Assembly: GCA_963978545.1 (NCBI GenBank)
Contig: OZ021729.1
Coordinates: 90,984,466 to 91,048,465, forward strand
Direction of reading: 5' to 3'
Source: Linyphia triangularis
Taxonomy: Eukaryota > Arthropoda > Arachnida > Araneae > Linyphiidae
Length of the DNA: 64,000 bases
Part shown: piece after piece, positions 59,201-64,000 of the stretch
Numbering within the stretch: the first letter of the stretch is position 1
How the letters are laid out: every line of letters begins with the position of its first letter
Made by a program: the position numbers and the translations under genes
The notes under the pieces: generated by a model
The model's database searches: none
What the model saw: the letters and a program-made list of their open reading frames with translations, nothing else
Told to the model about the DNA's origin: nothing

Positions 59201-62200
59201 GATGACACTATTTTTGAACAGGGAGTATTTGATCCAAATACAATGTCTATAATAGAGGATAATCTCAAACTTATGCATGGAACATGCAATTTTCTAATTT
59301 TTGTTTAATAAGTTGATAAAGTAACAGCTATTATTTAGTAATGTTTAATGACAGAAATTTCTGAAATTGTAACGAATATCAGTGACCAAGAATTACCCCT
59401 ACAAACTGAGGTATAAATGGATATACTTATGTGACCTAATTAAAAAAAAAATTAATACATGGGATTTAAAAGTTATCTGGAGTTGAAAAACAGCATCAAC
59501 AAGAAGTTTTTTACCTTATTGTAGTTGTCTTTGGATAGCATTTTTTAAGATAAGTGGGTGACCATTAATTACTCCAAAAAAAGATTGACCAAGAATTCCC
59601 CTGTGTGACCCTAGAAGTAAATGAGCATTAAATAACTAATTTGAACTATGCATAACCCTTCTTCCTTAGGTCCTAACCTTTTTCCTTGTATATTTCTTCA
59701 ATAATTTAGAAGAAATTCTTTTCACAAAATGACACATTAGTTCTCAATAGAAACAAGTACTAACTTTTGAATTATTTTTATATCTTTGAAGTCTGAATGT
59801 GTTCAGATGATCCCTATTTGATGTTTCAAATGTTTGTATTAATTTCTAGAACTAAAATGCAGTTGCCATCTTATCAGTCCTACAGTCTGCTGCTTAATGG
59901 TAGAAGGATGCTGTCAACAATGCACATGGGTGAAATCTACAACAGGTATAAAAATGAAAGAAACCTTCTCTGCACCACCATTATTCCCGAAAATACTTTT
60001 GGTTGCCCGAGGCCTCCTGTGCAACCAGTAACACCAGAATTTGTAAGTATTCTTAAAGAAACTTGTTAATGTGCAATTTTTTCTTTAACTTTTGAATGTT
60101 TAAATTCCTTTCTGATTTGTTTTTTAGTGTTCCTTAAAAATAATATGCCTTATGTTTGGCATTATTAAACCTTGAACTTCAATTCTACTTTAACAACATT
60201 TATAATTGGTTTTGGAAAACAATGTTCATATTATTAAGGAAAGATTTCTTACTGACACTGTCAACTGTTTTTACACTATCTGGTGTCTGTTTTTCTCTGC
60301 AATCTGTTGCGGGGAAATTATTCAATATGGAAAATATAAGTATATTTTTACAAAATTGGCTAAGAATATTTTTTATTTAAAATCTGAAAAAGCAGTAAAA
60401 TAAAATTCCACAAATACTAGATTTCTTGCAATTTTCAAATTTTCTCTTTTTATCCTAATTCACCTCATTCAAGTTCCCATTCTGTTTCTATGACATTTTT
60501 ATGGAATCATTTATTTTGACATTTACTTTCTCATTAATAAATTCATTAGTTAATAAAAGGGTGGTTTCTTGATGACTTATCTTTTCTTCTATGGGCCAGT
60601 GGAACATATGTCCTTTAATCTAAATATCCAGCACTCTCCTATTTCTTGCTAAACTCTCCTAGCTCCCCCCTACAGCCTTTTTCCTCACACCCTCAATTCT
60701 TGCATATCCGTCAATTATTACAAGTAAGAGCAGCATTTTAGGTTTCATCTGTATTCATTCTCGGATGCCAGTTAAATGCCCTCTGGTTGTTATTTTGTCA
60801 TCAGTCTTAATTTTGTTTTATACAGAAGGTATAATTTCTAATGGTATTTGGCCAAAAACGTTTCATTATTATTTTTACCCATTTATTTTGTAAGGTGTTA
60901 AGATTTTTTTTGTTAGTGGCTCTGTATGTTTCCATATTTTGAAACCATTTCAAAGAATGCTCCTATCGGAGTTTGTTTTATCTTTAAAAACATGTTTATT
61001 GTTCTACAAAGTGTGTTTAGGCCCTTGAAGCAGTTACAGCGTTCCCATGGTCATTGAAAGTCATTAAAAGTGCTTAATATTTTTTAACTTGTTTTCAACG
61101 TCTTGAAAGTGCTTGAAAATGCTTAGAGGTGCTTGAAAGTCATTGAAAATGCTTAGAGGTCCTTAAAAGTCCTTACTTTTTGCAGATGTGGTGTGGCCAA
61201 ATGCAAAATTTATAAAAAAAACTCAGACTTGCTATCCCCACCTGACAGCCACCCATCTGCATCGTATCAGAATTCTCCAACATATTAGTATTAAACATTC
61301 ATCAGCTTTTAGCTTTTTTTGGTGAGGCTGAGGCATGAAAACAAAATTTTCAACAGTCCTTAAAAACATTATTTAAGTCCTTAAAAGTCATTGAATTCAT
61401 TCTGTGATTTGAGTGGGAACCCTGAGTTATGTGATTAGGGTTCCCACGGTCATTGAAAGTCATTAAAAGTGCTTAATATTTTTGAACTTGTTTTCAAGGC
61501 CTTGAAAATGCTTAGATGTGCTTAAAAGTCCTTGAAAAGGCTTAGAGGTCCTTAAAAGTACTTAATTTTTTCAGTTGTTTGGCCAACTGCAAAATTTATA
61601 AAAATACAATTCGGACTTGCTATCCCCGCATGACCGCCACTTATCTGCACCGTATTAGAATTCTCCGACATATTTGTATTACACATCCATCAACTTATAA
61701 GTTTTTTATAGTACTTTATTAAAATTTTATTTATAGACATGAGGCCTAAAAAGAAATTTTCAACAGTCCTTAAAAACATTATTTAGGTCCTTAAAAGTCA
61801 TTGATTTTCATTCAGTGATTTGAGTGGGAACCCTGGTGATTAATAAATCTGTTTTGGGTGCCTTCATCTTTTTTCTCCCTATGTACTCAATGTTGCCCCA
61901 AAATACAAGAAAACATCAGCATTCTCTGTAAGTTGATTTATAAGACGTTCTTTGTTCTTTATCCTATTCTGCTTTTTTTTTTTACGGCAAAGTTTTCAAT
62001 CTAAGCAGTCTTTTGTTTTGAAAGGAAGTATAATTTATGGCTTGTTGTGCTTTGTTTATCAAACAATCTTTGTTAATTTATTAATTTAAGTTAAGTATTT
62101 GTTTAAGAACTTAAATTCATGGATTTTATAAAATTAATTCCCTTTAATTATCCACCAGTAGGGAAAATCTGAAATATCATGAAAATTATTAATTTTGAAA

Positions 62201-63790
62201 ATGTCAAGTTTAAAAAATGCACTAAATTAAGAAATGCCATAAAGACATTTGAAAAGTGGATTTAGGCTTAAAAAAAGATGTACTTCAATTGCTCTTTTTA
62301 CATTATTACTATTATTTTTAACTGATTTTTATAAATTCTGCCTCGATGAAAGTTTCTTGTGAAGAATTTTTTATTTTATATAATGCTCAAAATATGTAGT
62401 GACCTTGCTTGAAAAATTTAAATAATTTTTGTCTTGTGCACCATGTTCCTTCTTATGTAGCTTAAATTGTGAAATCCATCTTATACATCAAATACTATGA
62501 AATTTTTTTTTTATATAAAATAGACACTGCTGCCATCTGTAGTTAAAATATTGAGTGTAATGCAATTTGCCAGGCGTTTTTTTTAAGTGACGAAACAATT
62601 TGTAATTTTTAAAAAATAATGAAATTATTTAAAGTTATTTTCTATTGTATAAAGCACCTTAATATAAATGCATTTAAGAGGAATTATTCTTGGGAAAATT
62701 TGTTTTATTTATTAATTTATTTAACATTTATAACAGCATAGATGACCCTAGTGACAAGGCATGATAATGACTTTTGAATGGTTGATATATTTTTAAATAC
62801 ATTTATCTAAAAATAAATTATTTATCTGAAGGTTAGCCTGGAACATAGAATTATTAATAAAAGGCTATTAATTATTTTTGTACTTGTTTTTAAAGTGGTA
62901 TAATGTTGCGACATGTATTTTTCCAGTTTCAATAGAATGATCCTCAGGCTACTGTAAAAATTAATTATAAAGATAATTTCTGCATCCCTATGCTGGATGG
63001 AAGTTATAAACATTTATGTCTGTTTCAAATAAATTTTAATTGAATGAAAACACTCTTAATCATTGAATTGACTTAGTTCAGGGTTCATACACCTCAGGTA
63101 GAACAGGGAAAACAACCTTAAAATCTCAGGGAACAATCCCCTCTAAAACCTGAAGAAAAAAAAGTCATTGTTACTTTGGGAAAAATCCTATTCTTCTGTG
63201 CTATTTGTTAACCCTAACTCGAGGAATTGAAGCTACAGAATTATTTGATAACATAGACTTGCAGAAAGTTATTCTTAAAGAATACTTTTTTCGAGTTTTC
63301 GGAAGAATTTCTGCACTCGATGTTCGACTATATTTATGTGGCTAAAGATAATTAAGCCTGGGATGGAAAGAATGGCTTTGCAATATTTTTTCTGAAAGTA
63401 AGTATGAACCCTGTAGTTTCTTAATTATTAGACATATTTTCTTCCCCCTCTAACATATGAGACCCTTATTTGTAAAGTCAAGCTAATTATTTGCCATCAT
63501 TTGCAAGACTTATATTTGCGTTATGCTAACTGTAACTAAATATGAGTTCTTTTTACGAGTTCAATCTTCATATTGAATGGAAGTTCTCTTTTTAGGACAG
63601 TCTAGATGGTATTGCTGCTGACGAAATGTTTGAAAATATTCAGCCCAGTCCCCAAGTCATACACTTGACAGCCATAGTGGTAAAACAACTTTTTGTACCT
63701 GATTGTATTACTTATATTGTAGGAATGGAAATTTTTGTCAAGGATTACGCTAATGTAAAAATGGCTATTGCCGAAATAGATTCAGAATAA
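48953..63790 (+). CDS. ATG8/LC3-family ubiquitin-like protein, five coding exons
   Basis: Exons 48953-49052, 53968-54020, 55881-55972, 59850-60042 and 63596-63790 join in frame to 210 residues. The core (about residues 32-133) follows LC3: Val-Pro-Val-Val-Val, then Lys-Phe-Leu-Val-Pro (65-69), Gln-Phe...Arg-Thr-Lys-Met-Gln-Leu, Leu-Leu-Leu-Asn-Gly, Met-Gly-Glu-Ile-Tyr and Glu-Asn-Thr-Phe-Gly (129-133). LC3 proteins are cut after this Gly by ATG4 and joined to phosphatidylethanolamine on autophagosomes, where they bind cargo receptors. The Lys and Phe equivalent to LC3B K51 and F52 are kept, but the K49 position is Ser. Cys follows the Gly, as in LC3C. The 77-residue tail after Gly is unusually long. 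The start is the first ATG after an in-frame stop at 48923. The last exon could instead be spliced at GTG/GTAAAA (63680) and continue outside the window. Confidence 0.75.
51290..51690 (+). repeat. Interspersed repeat E, copy 1
   Basis: About 400 bp shared in the same orientation with 57675-58110. Landmarks are AAAACAATACCATTCTTT, TCGGATAGATAGTTAAAAA, TTTGCGATTTGGCGGGAAAA and TATTCATTTT before CTTGTGCAAGTTCCTCAT. The two copies lie in introns 1 and 3 of the same gene. Ends and class are unknown. Confidence 0.7.
52127..52925 (+). repeat. 148-bp tandem array in intron 1
   Basis: Unit starts (ACATTTGTACCAGTTTTCAG type) fall at 52127, 52269, 52417, 52565, 52713 and 52861, giving periods of 142 and then four of 148 bp. 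Each unit contains AACGTTTAACCCCTTTTC and a GTGGGTTAAT...GATCGGAATAGCTTACTTTT stretch. Units are diverged by roughly 10-20% by eye. The array ends at GAGTGCTTTGCCTTATATAT, which may be the end of a larger element. Confidence 0.85.
53478..53925 (+). repeat. Intronic duplication block F, copy 1
   Basis: About 450 bp similar in the same orientation to 62515-62960. Landmarks are CTGTAGTTAAAATATTGAG, ACATTTATAACAGC, GATAATGACTTTT, GTTAGCCTAGAACATAG and the final CCTGTTTCCGGAGAATGA-type end. Copy 1 ends about 40 bp before exon 2 and copy 2 lies about 0.6 kb before exon 5. Confidence 0.7.
53968..54020 (+). CDS. LC3-like gene, exon 2
   Basis: A small 53-base exon between TTTGATCTTTCAG and a GTGAGT donor. 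Two bases complete an Arg codon and 17 codons follow, ending Phe-Lys-Ile-Val-Pro at phase 0. It supplies the second helix and the start of the first beta strand. It is too short to be found as an open frame; it was placed by splice sites, phase and family pattern. Confidence 0.75.
54924..55002. repeat. (AT)n microsatellite in intron 2
   Basis: Almost 80 bases of alternating A and T with one C interruption (TATATACATATATA). The predicted Ile/Tyr repeat frames on both strands are artefacts of this. A smaller (TA)n tract lies at 56237-56272. Confidence 0.95.
55022..55346 (+). mobile_element. hAT5-like MITE, damaged copy
   Basis: The right end GAGTGGGAACCCTG and the interior (TTAGAGGTCCTTAA, CGGACTTGCTATCTCCGCC) match the copies at 61037 and 61436. 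The left end has lost most of the GGTTCCCAC motif, leaving CAGGTCATTAAATGTGC. No target duplication is visible. It lies in intron 2. Confidence 0.6.
55881..55972 (+). CDS. LC3-like gene, exon 3
   Basis: The acceptor is TTTGTTTTCAG and the donor is AAG/GTAACT. It has 30 codons plus two bases. It encodes Val-Val-Val-Asp, then the Lys-Phe-Leu-Val-Pro motif that forms the LIR-docking face, then Gln-Phe-Thr-Asp-Val-Val. Together with exon 2 it spans the central ubiquitin-like strands. Confidence 0.85.
57675..58110 (+). repeat. Interspersed repeat E, copy 2
   Basis: Second copy of the 51290-51690 repeat, in intron 3. It is immediately followed by a GC-rich palindromic segment, TGGCCGGCCGAATATTCGG and its complement (58141-58170), which resembles the ends of ATTCGGCC-type MITEs. 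Confidence 0.7.
58760..59101 (-). pseudogene. Retroelement RNase H-type C-terminal relic
   Basis: One frame reads Leu-Pro-Cys-Asp-Arg-Arg-Thr-Gln-Thr-Val-Leu-Ser-Arg-Leu-Ala-Ser-Gly-His-Ile-Lys. After a frameshift near 58930 another frame reads Ala-Ser-Pro-Glu-His-Leu-Leu-Asp-Cys-Met-Gly-Leu. This order (an Arg-X-Ser/Thr-Gly-His motif, then a zinc-knuckle-like His-X3-Cys block) is the tail of RNase H-bearing LINE-type polyproteins, and it resembles spider annotations I recall. It lies in intron 3, opposite to the LC3-like gene, and is not functional. Confidence 0.55.
59850..60042 (+). CDS. LC3-like gene, exon 4
   Basis: The acceptor is TTAATTTCTAG and the donor is TTT/GTAAGT. One base completes Arg82 and 64 codons follow. 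This is the best-conserved exon: Met-Gln-Leu, Leu-Leu-Leu-Asn-Gly, Met-Gly-Glu-Ile-Tyr-Asn-Arg-Tyr-Lys and Thr-Phe-Gly (131-133), followed by a Pro-rich segment. The frame continues past the Gly without a stop, so the precursor has a C-terminal extension. Confidence 0.85.
61037..61424 (+). mobile_element. hAT5-like MITE, copy a
   Basis: Ends CAGCGTTCCCATGG and GTGGGAACCCTG are imperfect inverted repeats. AGTTA flanks both sides (61032-61036 and 61425-61429), a 5-bp duplication. The interior repeats the motif AAAGTCATT/AAAGTGCTT near both ends. It lies in intron 4 of the LC3-like gene and has no coding frame. Confidence 0.75.
61436..61835 (+). mobile_element. hAT5-like MITE, copy b
   Basis: Ends TAGGGTTCCCACGG (first base changed) and GTGGGAACCCTG, with GTGAT on both sides (61431-61435 and 61836-61840). 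It starts only 11 bp after copy a in the same orientation. The 5-bp duplications in both copies argue for the hAT5 type rather than the usual 8-bp hAT. Confidence 0.75.
62515..62960 (+). repeat. Intronic duplication block F, copy 2
   Basis: Partner of 53478-53925, in intron 4. The shared order of landmarks is preserved, with small insertions such as AT-rich DNA near 62790-62830. Substitutions are frequent, so the duplication is not recent. Confidence 0.7.
63596..63790 (+). CDS. LC3-like gene, exon 5 (proposed terminal exon)
   Basis: The acceptor is TTCTCTTTTTAG, phase 0 with exon 4. The frame is open for 64 codons to TAA at 63788-63790. The first half (through Leu-Thr-Ala-Ile-Val) is acidic and polar. 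The second half is more hydrophobic and has no family resemblance. A GTAAAA that could act as a donor lies at 63680, so the second half may be intron. An AATAAA overlaps the stop region (63786-63791), too early for use with this stop. Confidence 0.5.
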   Translation, partial: DSLDGIAADEMFENIQPSPQVIHLTAIVVKQLFVPDCITYIVGMEIFVKDYANVKMAIAEIDSE

Positions 63791-64000
63791 AAGAAATTCA
63801 AATTTCCACAATTCCAAATCGCCTACACTTTTACAAACAATAATTAACCATTAATTACTAATTTAAAGAAAATAATATAAACTACTAAAAACTGATTTAA
63901 AAAAAAAAAAAAAAATAACTATTGAAAACTGATTTAAAGAAATTTTTCACACAAAAAATTAAAGAATTTGCAAATTTTCTTTAAAGCTTTGAATTAACAG
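63791..64000. other. Right edge of the window
   Basis: AT-rich DNA after the proposed stop, with a 15-base A run starting near 63900. The window ends TTAACAG, which could chance to be a splice acceptor for a further exon. It is either the 3' UTR/flank or an intron of the LC3-like gene. Confidence 0.3.

Overview
The window is eukaryotic genomic DNA, most likely from an arthropod and probably a chelicerate, with an araneoid spider as best guess. It is about 70% A+T by eye, introns are kilobases long, and poly-A/T and poly-G/C runs are common. Both recognisable host genes have canonical GT-AG introns. The spider guess rests on a MATH-BTB (TDPOZ/speckle-type POZ) gene, a family known to be expanded in spiders, and on a frameshifted retroelement RNase H-type tail that reminds me of spider annotations. 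Both arguments are from memory, not from a search.

Two protein-coding genes can be supported. (1) Minus strand, 15370 to 9190: a two-exon MATH-BTB gene. Exon 14051-15370 and exon 9190-9489 join in phase 0 to give 539 residues (two MATH-type domains, BTB, C-terminal helical tail). A strong acceptor lies 5 bases before the ATG and a GTAAGT donor lies near 16310, so a 5' UTR exon is likely. (2) Plus strand, 48953 to 63790: a five-exon gene of the ATG8/LC3 ubiquitin-like family, closest in feel to LC3C. It keeps the Thr-Phe-Gly processing site and has an unusually long C-terminal extension if the last exon is read to its stop.

The rest is mostly mobile-element sediment. 1-9 kb: THAP-like fragment, Helitron-like element, hAT MITE, fold-back MITE. 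9-16 kb: the MATH-BTB gene with SINEs in its intron. 16-23 kb: AT-rich intergenic DNA with hAT relics, a SINE and a second hAT MITE. 23.9-25.2 kb: a nested minisatellite (22-bp monomers organised into 112-bp higher-order units). 25.8-32.1 kb: two solo LTRs, a SINE, a third hAT MITE and a PIF/Harbinger element holding a TTAA-MITE that holds a SINE. 34.8-38.5 kb: several copies of an unclassified repeat and a solo LTR. 39.9-44.5 kb: a TTAA element containing a SINE and a fold-back Tc1 element that itself contains a solo LTR, followed by another inverted-repeat element. 45.8-48.9 kb: repeat remnants and unremarkable DNA. 48.9-63.8 kb: the LC3-like gene, whose introns carry repeats, including hAT5-type MITEs, a 148-bp tandem array and two intronic duplications.

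The two host genes have no evident functional connection: one looks like a Cullin-3 adaptor and the other an autophagy ubiquitin-like protein. All family assignments are from reading the sequence; no search was run.
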